From Candidatus Melainabacteria bacterium (GTDB lineage Bacteria; Cyanobacteriota; Vampirovibrionia; Vampirovibrionales; JAJTHC01), in the NCBI GenBank assembly GCA_026389055.1, contig JAPLIO010000242.1, forward strand, positions 1 to 24,030: DNA of 24,030 bases, written 5' to 3'. Position numbers and translations under genes: made by a program. A model generated the notes under the pieces. It had not been told where the DNA came from, did not search any database, and saw only the letters and a program-made list of their open reading frames with translations. Below are positions 15,026 to 22,479 of this stretch, piece by piece (the stretch's first letter is position 1; each line of letters opens with the position of its first letter).

Positions 15026-15836
15026 TTATAATTCTAGATTATCCCACCAACCTTCTTCAACGAATGGTGTCCCCTGCTTAGGCTCCTTCTCTATCTTCTC
15101 TAGGATAGCAGGCTCAAAAATTCGAATAAATTGTCGAGAATAAGGATGGTTCTCTGTTTCGAAAAGGTGTCCCCGAGATGAAGCTTCTTTAAGAGCGTGA
15201 AGTTCTAAAGCCTTTTGAGCTTCTAACACTAAATTACCTGCTCTACGAGCCTCTTCTCTTTCTTGGGCAGTCCAAATAACTGAGGAAGAAAAACTTAAAA
15301 GCTTATCTCCCTTTACAAGCGTAAGAAAATTCTTACCAAGTTGCTTGTTTTTGTCAATGTTTCTATCAGTCGGATTAGCAGCAACTGGAAATAATGTTTG
15401 ATCTAAAGATAACCAAAATTGAGCTTCAGGAAGAGACAAAGCCTCTGGTAGATTTCCTTCGGGCATCCGAAGTCCTCTAAATGTTGAAACTAAATTTTGA
15501 GTCGTAATCAAAGCACTTTTTGCACTTTCTTTATCAGTACTACCCAAATTCTCAATTAAGTCAATCAAACGAACTGTATTGATTGCATCCATTCTCGTTG
15601 CTTGTTCTAACAAGTTAGCTTCTGTACGAGCAAAACCCTTTACAGCTTCATCTGCAAAAGTAATTACACTTCCTGCTCTGTTTTGAGGCGTGGTAGGGGC
15701 GGTTGCTTGAAACACATCTGCGGTTAAAACAGCAGTGGGTTTCGTGTGGGATGTTTTAGCTTCAACTGATGAAGTTGATAGGGGGGGGGGAAGTAATAGC
15801 ATTCATTGGGGCAAAAGAAAAAGCCTGTAGTTTCAT
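15026..15836 (-). CDS. Hypothetical helical protein, interrupted by a C10 tract
   Basis: The long frame runs from ATG 15802 (M LLL PPP LSTSS) to TAA at 15026, 258 aa. The start with a ribosome-binding-type AGAGGA upstream is the ATG at 15836, in another frame: MKLQAFSFAPMNAITS, three Pro codons, then INFIS and stop. Removing one C from the C10 tract fuses this start to the long frame, giving 269 aa. The protein has a Thr/Ala-rich linker (~18-55), then mostly helical sequence ending in GTPFVEEGWWDNLEL. There is no signal peptide, no membrane helix and no recognised family. AGAGGA before the ATG and the Pro tract after 16-22 codons match the design of the gene at 7233, although the bodies do not look homologous. 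The in-frame ATG at 15802 could give some product even in this state. Confidence 0.65.
15781..15790 (-). repeat. Homopolymer of 10 C (G on plus), probable contingency tract
   Basis: Ten C residues in the coding strand, 43 bases after the ATG at 15836. C10 sends the start frame to TGA shortly after; C9 or C12 would keep it open into the long frame. Confidence 0.6.
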
Positions 15837-15927
15837 TGTAGTTTGCATCCTCTAAGTTAAATAACACTCAACCAACTAGAAATATCCATGTTAGTTGATA
15901 TCTTAATTAAACCCTAAAGGAGGGGCT

Positions 15928-16029
15928 TTGTCATTAAACAATTGCTCGTTTATTACAGTCTGTTTACAAAGCACCCTACAAGCTATTGAGGTTATCAATG
16001 GCTTGCTTGCGTTGCACGGTTTGGTTTAA
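15928..16029 (+). CDS. Possible 33-aa small ORF
   Basis: The TTG at 15928 lies 5 bases after AAAGGAG (within AAAGGAGGGG) and opens a 33-codon frame with a hydrophobic C-terminal part (AIEVINGLLALHGLV). The non-ATG start and the lack of any visible terminator make it doubtful. It is listed because the Shine-Dalgarno match is strong and the region carries other tiny genes. Confidence 0.22.
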   Translation: MSLNNCSFITVCLQSTLQAIEVINGLLALHGLV

Positions 16030-16107
16030 ACTAATTATTGGCTCACCTTTCTTTGGCTAGGCGGTAAGCAAGGAAGTTCACACAGACCTTACGGCTATAA
16101 ACCGTTT

Positions 16108-16134
16108 AAAAAAGGGACTGCTGAGAACAGTCCC
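16108..16134 (-). terminator. Leader hairpin of the second small gene; terminator on the opposite strand
   Basis: GGGACTG (16114-16120), loop CTGAGAA, CAGTCCC (16128-16134), with six A at 16108-16113, so the minus strand reads stem then U6. On minus it could terminate flhA read-through, whose 3' UTR would then be antisense to the small gene at 16174. On plus it is the 5' leader hairpin of that gene, matching 7043-7068. TATAAA at 16096-16101 could be a -10 placing the start at the A-run. Confidence 0.65.
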
Positions 16135-16173
16135 TTGTGTTACCAAAGCAAAGAAAAAGAAAGGAGTTAAAGA

Positions 16174-16248
16174 ATGATTAAGGTAATCATTTTGATACTC
16201 AGAGTAGTTTCGGCTATTCTGGAGCTACTTAGCCAGCTATTAAAATAG
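16174..16248 (+). CDS. 24-aa hydrophobic/amphipathic peptide, type I toxin- or PSM-like
   Basis: A 24-codon ORF: MIKVIILILRVV, then SAILELLSQLLK, stop TAG. It is rich in Ile/Leu/Val with periodic charged residues (K3, R10, E17, K24), consistent with a membrane-active helix. AAAGGAG sits exactly 7 bases before the ATG, as in the 27-codon gene at 6924-7007, and the same hairpin with a preceding A6 lies ~40 bases upstream. A hairpin with a T-rich tail follows 20 bases after the stop. The family is not recognised; small type I toxins (Ibs, Ldr, Fst type) or phenol-soluble-modulin-like peptides are the nearest analogues by character only. It is oriented away from the poly-C gene at 15026-15836 and convergent with flhA. 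Confidence 0.65.
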   Translation: MIKVIILILRVVSAILELLSQLLK

Positions 16249-16267
16249 CGAGTTAAGTAAAAGGAGG

Positions 16268-16309
16268 TAGCCATTCATGTTAGCACATGGGTGGCTATTT
16301 CTCTATTTT
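16268..16309 (+). terminator. Terminator of the small-peptide unit
   Basis: Stem AGCCATTCATGT (16269-16280) with ACATGGGTGGCT (16285-16296), two G-U pairs, loop TAGC, then ATTTCTCTATTTT. It lies 20 bases after the 24-codon ORF. The left arm contains the ATG of a possible further ORF. Confidence 0.55.
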
Positions 16310-16345
16310 GACAAAGGTTGCCAAAAACTGCAAGTGTTTTTGTGA
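16277..16345 (+). CDS. Possible 22-aa ORF whose start lies inside the hairpin
   Basis: The ATG at 16277 is preceded at 9 bases by AAGGAGG, the best Shine-Dalgarno match in the window, and opens MLAHGWLFLYF DKGCQKLQVFL. The start codon is in the left arm of the hairpin at 16269-16296, so it would be masked when the hairpin forms. It may be a regulated second peptide, or a coincidence on a terminator. Confidence 0.3.
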   Translation: MLAHGWLFLYFDKGCQKLQVFL

Positions 16346-16374
16346 AAATTTAACATCTAACCAAAAAATCGATG

Positions 16375-18489
16375 CTACGCCCCTTCGGGCATGTTGATGC
16401 TATCAACCGCTTGGACTTTTACATCTGGGATGAGTTCGCTATAAGAAAGCACGGTAATCATCGGTAAATGTCTATCTAACAGCTGATACAACGGCAATCG
16501 AATTCTAGGCGAACATAAAATAACAGGCACTCGCCCATAATGCTGCTGCACCAAGCGGAGCGAATCATTCACCGCTTCAATCAACTGCTGAACCTGCAGA
16601 GGGTTGAGTAAGAACATCGTCCCCAGTTCCGTGCGTTGGCAAGCTTCATCCAGCACCTGCTCCCACTGGTTAGAAAGCGTAACCGCCACAAGCGATTTCG
16701 CCTTATCCGCATGAGAAATACAAATTTGCCGCCCCAACGAAGCCCGCAACCGCTCTGAAAGTACATCAGGTTCTCGGGAAAACCGAGCGTAATCGCTCAA
16801 GCGTTCAAAAATAAACTGAATATCTTTAATAGACACTTTTTCTCGGGTTAAATTCACAAACACCTTGCGTAAATCGTTCGGGGTCAACATCCCCGGTACT
16901 AGTTCTTGAATGACGGAAGGGTCAGACTGTTTCATCAATTCCATCAGTTTAAGAACGTCCATTTTAGACATAATATCGTCAACGTATTTAATCGAAACTT
17001 CCTGCAAGTGGGCAATCACCGCATCTGTGGCTTCAACGGCTTGGGCTTGCAGTTCGGGCGGAATATCGTTGGGGTCTAACCAATAAGCTTCCGTATTATA
17101 GGTAGGGTCAACATCTCGAACAACGTTTTCGGGCGGTTCGGGCTGAACCGCCTGATAATAAGACGCTAAAATCATAAATTTACCGGGGTAAACCCGCCCT
17201 GTAGCAACAGGGTTCCCCCGAATAGAAAGCATATATTCGTGGGCCTCAAGGGTGTTACTATCCATAATGCGAATGTTGGGTAGAATGTAGCCCAGTTCAT
17301 CCGTCAACCGAGTTCGCAACCCCGCAATTTTCCCCAGTAATTGCCCATCCTGTTCAGGGTCTGCAATTTGAAGTAGGTTCGCCCCCACTTGCAAGCTGAG
17401 CGAATCGACCCCCATGCGTTCGTACATTCTGTTCGGGTCAATCATTTGTTGCATATTTTGTTGAACTTGGTCTAATTCACCCAATTGTTGTTGTACATCT
17501 GTGGTTAAGAAAACGCTAAAGGCTACGCCTCCAATGAGTAACGCAAAAACTGTAAACGCCCACCATGGCAACCCTGTAAACGAAGAGGTAACGGCAATTA
17601 AGACTAAGAAAAGTGCCGCAAAAATGAGACCATACGGTTTGCCTTGAAACTGAGCGAATAAATCTTGAGCCAAACTATCTGAAACGGAGGTGGTACGGGT
17701 CATCGTAATACCAATAGCAACCGCCATTAGCAGTGCAGGTAATTGTTGGGTTAACCCGTCCCCAATGGTTAGAATGGTGTACTTATTGAGGGCTTCCATT
17801 AGCGGTAGCCCTTTTTGAAGCACCCCAATGGCAAAACCCCCAACAATGTTAATAACCGTAATAATAATCCCAGCGATAGAATCCCCTTTAACGAATTTCA
17901 TCGCCCCATCCATCGAACCGAGCAAGGCACTTTCCCGTTGTAAATCTTCCCGCTTTTGTTTGGCTTCATCGGGGCCAATTAACCCCGCGTTCAAGTCAGA
18001 ATCAATGGTCATTTGCTTACCTGGCATGGCATCCAAGGCGAACCTTGCCCCAACTTCCGCAACCCGTTCAGACCCCTTGGTAATAACCATAAACTGAACC
18101 AAGGTAATAATACTATAAATAATAACCCCAACAACTAAGTTACCCCCTGTAACGAAGTGTCCGAAGGCTTCAATCATTTCGCCTGCATGCCCATTGGCTA
18201 AAATGGCTCTGGTTGAAGCAATACCCAAAGATAAGCGGAACAAGGTTGCCATCAAAATTAAGGAAGGGTAGGCGGCAATATCCAGCGGTTTCCGCACATA
18301 AAGGGACATCATTAGTAGCACAATGCCGAGACTGATGTTGAAACTAACGGAGAAATCGATAAACCAATCAGGTAGTGGGACGAGGATAATCAGCACCAAC
18401 GCCAAAATACCCACCCCAAGCAGTAGTTCGCTTATGGGTGGAATGGCAAAGGCGGTGTTTTTAGCAGGGGCTGCCATCATCATCATCAT
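16375..18489 (-). CDS. flhA: Flagellar export gate protein FlhA
   Basis: 704 aa, the usual FlhA length. The N-terminal half has about eight membrane helices, the first at ~22-40 (LLLGVGILALVLIILVPLP); the FHIPEP signature region RFALDAMPGKQMTID lies at 149-163. The C-terminal half is the cytoplasmic nonameric ring domain that docks chaperone-substrate complexes, ending with the family pattern VPVILCSPRIRLPLYQLLDRHLPMITVLSYSELIPD. It forms the export gate of the flagellar type III system in the inner membrane. Flagellar rather than injectisome assignment rests on this C-terminus. No other flagellar gene is adjacent. It begins with five tandem ATG codons and has no good Shine-Dalgarno near them (a purine run AAAGAAAGAGAA lies ~15 bases upstream). 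No own terminator is seen before 16134. Confidence 0.95.
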   Translation of the reverse strand: MMMMMAAPAKNTAFAIPPISELLLGVGILALVLIILVPLPDWFIDFSVSFNISLGIVLLMMSLYVRKPLDIAAYPSLILMATLFRLSLGIASTRAILANGHAGEMIEAFGHFVTGGNLVVGVIIYSIITLVQFMVITKGSERVAEVGARFALDAMPGKQMTIDSDLNAGLIGPDEAKQKREDLQRESALLGSMDGAMKFVKGDSIAGIIITVINIVGGFAIGVLQKGLPLMEALNKYTILTIGDGLTQQLPALLMAVAIGITMTRTTSVSDSLAQDLFAQFQGKPYGLIFAALFLVLIAVTSSFTGLPWWAFTVFALLIGGVAFSVFLTTDVQQQLGELDQVQQNMQQMIDPNRMYERMGVDSLSLQVGANLLQIADPEQDGQLLGKIAGLRTRLTDELGYILPNIRIMDSNTLEAHEYMLSIRGNPVATGRVYPGKFMILASYYQAVQPEPPENVVRDVDPTYNTEAYWLDPNDIPPELQAQAVEATDAVIAHLQEVSIKYVDDIMSKMDVLKLMELMKQSDPSVIQELVPGMLTPNDLRKVFVNLTREKVSIKDIQFIFERLSDYARFSREPDVLSERLRASLGRQICISHADKAKSLVAVTLSNQWEQVLDEACQRTELGTMFLLNPLQVQQLIEAVNDSLRLVQQHYGRVPVILCSPRIRLPLYQLLDRHLPMITVLSYSELIPDVKVQAVDSINMPEGA

Positions 18490-18942
18490 GGGAGGTGAAG
18501 GGTGTTCTCTTTCTTTTGGCGTTAATTTTTAACCGATAGTTTTAAGCATACTCTGTACTTATAATAAAGGCAAAGCAGTATAAAAAACTGTTATTTTAGA
18601 TTAAATTAAAGCCTTCGGGGTAGAGGAACACTGGAGAAACGGCACAGACACCCATTCTCCGTTTGATTATCGCTGCATTGTTCCCCCCCCATCCTCAGGG
18701 GGCAAAAAATAGGTTAAACCAATACGCTTCCTGGCCAAACGGCGGAACACTCAATTATTGCTAGATTTGGTTATGATTTTTAGCATCAAACCTTGGAGAC
18801 AGGCTGGCGAGAGTTTAGTAATGAATGGGCGTAAAATTGGTTTTGGGCTATAAAACGAGTATTTATAGCCCAAAATAATGGAAATATAGGCGTGGGGGGG
18901 GTACACACCACGGGCGAACGAAAAGCGGCTCGGTATTATTGG
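18490..18942. other. 453-bp flhA upstream region with C8 and G8 tracts
   Basis: No convincing gene. It holds a C8 run (18683-18690), a G8 run (18894-18901), a 14-bp perfect hairpin (18841-18875) and the end of the dcd terminator. Partial inverted segments (GGAGAA...TTCTCC) lie near 18632-18661. This should include the flhA promoter, which I could not place with confidence. Confidence 0.4.
18841..18875. terminator. Long perfect hairpin between dcd and flhA
   Basis: TTTTGGGCTATAAA (18841-18854) pairs over 14 bp with TTTATAGCCCAAAA (18862-18875), loop ACGAGTA. It could act as a bidirectional terminator behind dcd; the T-runs at both ends belong to the stem. Confidence 0.5.
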
Positions 18943-18954
18943 CTACCGACCGCT
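18920..18954 (-). terminator. Terminator overlapping the dcd stop codon
   Basis: On the minus strand AGCGGTCGGTA and TACCGAGCCGCT (one bulge) form a GC-rich stem followed by TTTTCG. The dcd TAG lies at the top of the first arm, so termination begins inside the last codons. Confidence 0.6.
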
Positions 18955-19593
18955 ACTTAACGCTAGCGATTGGCGGATGCGGGCATATTCAGGGTCTTTG
19001 TAGAACGCCGAAGTAGCCACCGAAGCCTTACCACTGTATTTGCTAAACTTCTTCTGCGTATACGGCAGTTGCGTCGCCTCATTCTCAAAAAAGCACAACT
19101 GGGAAATCCGCACACCGGGGTAAAGCGGTAAAGGAATCATCGAAACATTAGAAAGCTCAAACGTCAAACTGCCCGAAAAACCCGGGTCTACAAACCCAGC
19201 CGTAGCATGAATTTGTAAGCCTAACCTGCCCCAAGTGCTACGCCCTTCCAACCGAGCCGATAAATCCAACGGCAACGTAATATGTTCCAACGTAGAAGCC
19301 AAGGCAAATTCCCCCGGATGCAACACAAACGGTTGCCCAACAGGAATGGTAATCCACTCCCACAACGCTTCCATCTCGTTGGCAATATCCACGGAAGCAT
19401 TCAAGGGGTCAATGGAAGCCACGTTGGAACGTCGCATCACTTGAAAATCTGTGCCCAAGCGTAAATCCACCGAAGTAGGCCCAAACTGCTCTTCAGGGCG
19501 AATAAGCGGGGTAATGGTAACTCGTTTTTCAGCATCAGGGTGTACCAAGCGTTTTAAAATTTGGGTTTCGTTTAAGATGGTCATCATCATCAT
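18943..19593 (-). CDS. dcd: dCTP deaminase, possibly bifunctional dCTP deaminase/dUTPase
   Basis: 216 aa of the dUTPase-like trimeric fold; it deaminates dCTP to dUTP for dTMP synthesis. Motifs are SVDLRLG (41-47), EGRSTWGRLGL (116-126) and HATAGFVDPGFSGSLTFELSN (129-149), with the catalytic Glu at 146. The TAGFVDPGFSG...FELSNV...LYPGVRISQLCF stretch resembles the mycobacterial bifunctional DCD-DUT more than the monofunctional E. coli form (TAHRIDPGW), so direct dCTP to dUMP conversion is possible; this is inference. The gene starts with four tandem ATG codons, 3 bases after the stop of the upstream gene at 19597-20934, with GGAG inside that gene's end, which indicates translational coupling. 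Confidence 0.93.
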   Translation of the reverse strand: MMMMTILNETQILKRLVHPDAEKRVTITPLIRPEEQFGPTSVDLRLGTDFQVMRRSNVASIDPLNASVDIANEMEALWEWITIPVGQPFVLHPGEFALASTLEHITLPLDLSARLEGRSTWGRLGLQIHATAGFVDPGFSGSLTFELSNVSMIPLPLYPGVRISQLCFFENEATQLPYTQKKFSKYSGKASVATSAFYKDPEYARIRQSLALSSGR

Positions 19594-19596
19594 GGC

Positions 19597-20934
19597 TTAC
19601 ACTTCTTCTCCTAGCACGGTTTTGTGCAATAAGGCGGTTTCAATAGATTTCAACACGCTGGTTTCTAGTTTCACTAATTGATTAGTCAACACCTGCCATT
19701 TGGCATCTGTTGGGGTTTCCATCCATGCTAACCACTGCGGCACCAAGGTTTGTAGCTGATACTGCCATGTGGCGGCGACTATTTCTTTGAGTTCACAAGG
19801 GGTTTCGGTTATTTGGTGAAGGCAAGCGTAAATATCCAAGGGCTGGGTTTCGTCATTCAACGTTTGCCAAAGCTGCGTGCCATCATCTTCGCAAATAGCA
19901 CTAATAAAGCAGCCTGCTTGCAATTTCGCTTGTAGTTGTTCGCCTCGTTTTAGGTGTTTTTGTGTGGCGTGTAACTTCGTGGGTAACGCGGTTTCTAATG
20001 CCCCAAACCAGTTCGATTGCCCTGCCATCGTACCCTTGTTTAGCTGCACGGCTTCAGGCTTGAGTTTTTCTAATTGCTGATGCCATAATACCGCATTGAC
20101 AGACCCATTATTGAAAAACTGCAACGCTTCAAACAGCAGGGCTTCCGTTTCCCAGAACGTGGCATGGGAAAGTCTATCAGGCTGGCAAAGGGCGGTAGTT
20201 ATCCAGTAATAATAGTAGTGCGAACCCAAGGTAATAACGCCTAACAATGCCATTAACGCTTGGCTTGGTAATGGTTGCAAGCCACTTAAGGTGTTTTCGT
20301 ACTGGGAGGCTAAATTTTGCAATGAACCTTGCAATAAATCGCCCCATTGCAGGGTGGAAGTAGCATTCAGCCAATGAATACTTTCTTCTACAATGGTTAA
20401 ATTATCTAGGCTATAACCTTTAAGAGGGGTTGTTGTTTTATTGTTAAGCAATCGAACGGTTTGAGAACTAAGCAACACGGTAGGTATAACGGTTTCAATA
20501 AAGGCGAGTTGTTCCCGTTCTGCCAACAGGGTTTTAGCTTCAGGTAATAGGCTTTCAAGTTTAGTAGCCCATTGTTGTTGTTGGGCTACTAACCCAAGCA
20601 CGGTAGAAACTTCCGCTTGTTCAAACCAGTTTAAAAGTGTGCCATGGGCTGGTGTTTTTAGTTGCGTTAAGCAAGCTTTAAATGTGGCTAATAGTTGAAG
20701 CCGAATATCTTTCAATACGCCTTGGAACGAGGCATAGAGTAAGGCTTCTTGGGTTTTTGAAACGGTGAGGGTCAACTTTTTTTCTAGGGATTGTTCTAGC
20801 TTGGCTTGTTGTTGAAAAATTAACGTCCACCAATGCCCGAGGGGAGAATGCACTAACGCAGGCAGGGAAAGGGCTTCGGTTGCTACAGCGTTAGCGATGG
20901 TTGGGTTTGTTGTACTTGCAGGAGAAAGAACCAT
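19597..20934 (-). CDS. Hypothetical helical protein upstream of dcd
   Basis: 445 aa, unrecognised. The composition is Leu/Gln/Ala-rich and mostly helical (for example FQQQAKLEQSLEKKLTL and LVAQQQQWATKLESLLPE). There is no signal peptide; one hydrophobic patch with an HYYYYW run (QALMALLGVITLGSH) could be a buried or membrane helix. Cys is sparse and no nucleotide-binding motif is visible. It ends GEEV 3 bases before the dcd start, so the pair is an operon and probably coupled, but that does not give a function. The ATG at 20934 has a weak purine stretch (AGATAGAG) upstream. Confidence 0.75.
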   Translation of the reverse strand: MVLSPASTTNPTIANAVATEALSLPALVHSPLGHWWTLIFQQQAKLEQSLEKKLTLTVSKTQEALLYASFQGVLKDIRLQLLATFKACLTQLKTPAHGTLLNWFEQAEVSTVLGLVAQQQQWATKLESLLPEAKTLLAEREQLAFIETVIPTVLLSSQTVRLLNNKTTTPLKGYSLDNLTIVEESIHWLNATSTLQWGDLLQGSLQNLASQYENTLSGLQPLPSQALMALLGVITLGSHYYYYWITTALCQPDRLSHATFWETEALLFEALQFFNNGSVNAVLWHQQLEKLKPEAVQLNKGTMAGQSNWFGALETALPTKLHATQKHLKRGEQLQAKLQAGCFISAICEDDGTQLWQTLNDETQPLDIYACLHQITETPCELKEIVAATWQYQLQTLVPQWLAWMETPTDAKWQVLTNQLVKLETSVLKSIETALLHKTVLGEEV

Positions 20935-21081
20935 AACGAAAATACTCTATCTTTTATAGTTTTTTGAGGAGGGGGTATAAGGTGATAGCTTTAGTGTACA
21001 AAACCTTGGGCGTAAAAGACAAGAGAAGGCAACAGAATTGTTACGTTTGAAACCAATTTAAAAGATAACTGGTTTTCCACT

Positions 21082-21155
21082 AGTAGGAACGACCATCGCC
21101 TTTACCCTGCCGTGGCAGAATGACAAAATACGCTATTTAATCTGTGAACTGGTAT
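21082..21155. repeat. Second copy of the window-edge repeat
   Basis: AGTAGGAACGACCATCGC (21082-21099) is the exact reverse complement of 91-108, and GCTATTTAATCTGTGAACTG at 21132 matches the end motif at 225-246 with one change. Between them is GGCAGAATGACAAAATA, similar to AGAATAACAAAATA before the 225-246 copy. It lies just upstream of lpxB. Confidence 0.6.
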
Positions 21156-21200
21156 AAGTAACGCCCACAATAAAAAATGGTATCATCGTTACGCTTACGC

Positions 21201-21206
21201 TATAGT
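21201..21206 (+). promoter_or_regulatory. -10-like TATAGT directly before lpxB
   Basis: TATAGT ends 7 bases before the lpxB ATG, so transcription from it would begin at or next to the start codon and give a leaderless mRNA. No good -35 or Shine-Dalgarno is present (AAAGAG is only one base from the ATG). Confidence 0.3.
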
Positions 21207-21213
21207 AAAGAGT

Positions 21214-22449
21214 ATGAATACTTCAACACATCACCCCCTCAAAATTCTCATTTCTACAGGCGATGCTTCAGGCGATACCCATGCCCTTGCCGTGGTAGAA
21301 GCCCTAATCAAATACCACCCTACCTGCGAAATTAAAGCCATCGGCAATGAAAAACTGGCTCATCATCCCTGTGTTTCGCTGATTGCTCATCATCAACAAG
21401 TGGGCATGGGGCAAGTGGGGCTAATGGGATTACTCAACAGTTTGCCTGCCCACTTACGCCTTGCCCAACAAACCATAGCTGTGTGTGAAGCATGGCACCC
21501 CGATTTGATACTGCTGATTGATTACGGAGGCTACCATCTGCAACTGGCTAAAAAGCTAAATAAACAGTGGAAAGTGGTTTACTACATTCCGCCTCAAGTG
21601 TGGGCTAGTAGACCGAAACGCATTCAAAAAATCAAACAATTCGTGCATCATGTCTTCTGTATTTTTCCGTTTGAGCAGGCGTTGTATGAACAGGCAGGGA
21701 TTCCCGTAACGTATGTGGGGCATCCGCTAATGGGGCAATTACCGCCCCCTACCTCAAAAAAAGCCCTCTGCCAACAAGTGGGGCTAGATGAAACCCGCCC
21801 TGTCATTGGGCTATTCCCCGGTTCGAGAACAGCGGAAATTCAGTATTGTTTGCCCATTATTTTTGCTAGCGTACCCCCTTTAGTAAAAGCCTTGGCAGCC
21901 CTTGGGTTACAGCCGCCGCAGTTTGTGTTGGCGAAGGCTTCAGGGCTAAACGCTAGCGTGTTGGATAAAGCGATTCAGCAGGCAAGCTTCGTTTTAAAGG
22001 GGGTGCCTGTCAAAGTGGTTGAGCATCAAAACCATGCTATTTTGAGTGGGGCAGAGTTGATTATTGGGGCTTCAGGCACAACAACTTTGGAAGCAGCGTT
22101 ATACAAAACCCCCATGGTTATTGCTTATAAGCTAGATGCCTTTACGGCATGGATAGCCAAACAGGTGATTAAAGTACCGTATTTGGGGTTGCCTAATTTG
22201 TTGGTTTCGCCAGAGGATGCACCCATTTTGCCTGAATTATTACAGGATTCATTTACCCCTGAAGCAGTTGTTTCTGTTAGCGTACCGTTGTTAGATAAAA
22301 CATCCGCTGCTTATGCTAAGGCAATGGCTGGGTTTGAGACGATTGCCACGGTATTGAAGTTGGCGGAGACGGAAGTATTATCGCCTGCAGAGCGGGTGGC
22401 AGTGGGTATTTTAGCGTTGGCTTCCCCGCCTCCCAGTTCATCTTGTTGA
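21214..22449 (+). CDS. lpxB: Lipid-A-disaccharide synthase
   Basis: 411 aa GT-B glycosyltransferase that joins UDP-diacylglucosamine and lipid X to the lipid A disaccharide, on the inner face of the inner membrane. Motifs in order: STGDASGD (14-21), LIDYGGYHLQLAKKL (101-115, with the conserved D103), YYIPPQVWAS (123-132), FPFE...YVGHP (151-171), GLFPGSRTAEI (199-209) and GASGTTTLEAALY (near 285-297), then VPYLGLPNLL. The middle variant IDYGGYH differs from the proteobacterial IDAPDFN. The C-terminus (SPPPSSSC) is a short extra tail. No other lpx gene is adjacent, unlike the lpxD-fabZ-lpxA-lpxB cluster of many bacteria. It implies a lipid A-bearing outer membrane. Confidence 0.96.
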   Translation: MNTSTHHPLKILISTGDASGDTHALAVVEALIKYHPTCEIKAIGNEKLAHHPCVSLIAHHQQVGMGQVGLMGLLNSLPAHLRLAQQTIAVCEAWHPDLILLIDYGGYHLQLAKKLNKQWKVVYYIPPQVWASRPKRIQKIKQFVHHVFCIFPFEQALYEQAGIPVTYVGHPLMGQLPPPTSKKALCQQVGLDETRPVIGLFPGSRTAEIQYCLPIIFASVPPLVKALAALGLQPPQFVLAKASGLNASVLDKAIQQASFVLKGVPVKVVEHQNHAILSGAELIIGASGTTTLEAALYKTPMVIAYKLDAFTAWIAKQVIKVPYLGLPNLLVSPEDAPILPELLQDSFTPEAVVSVSVPLLDKTSAAYAKAMAGFETIATVLKLAETEVLSPAERVAVGILALASPPPSSSC

Positions 22450-22479
22450 TGACTTCAATACCGTCGTCTTGGGTATAGC

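Noticed and set aside
15998..16060. 20-codon plus-strand ORF starting MACLRC
   Set aside because: Only a weak GAGG before it and no terminator; it overlaps another doubtful ORF and I saw no match to the other small genes.
18817..18855. Short plus-strand ORF MNGRKIGFGL before the 14-bp hairpin
   Set aside because: Ten codons ending inside the hairpin, with no good ribosome binding site.
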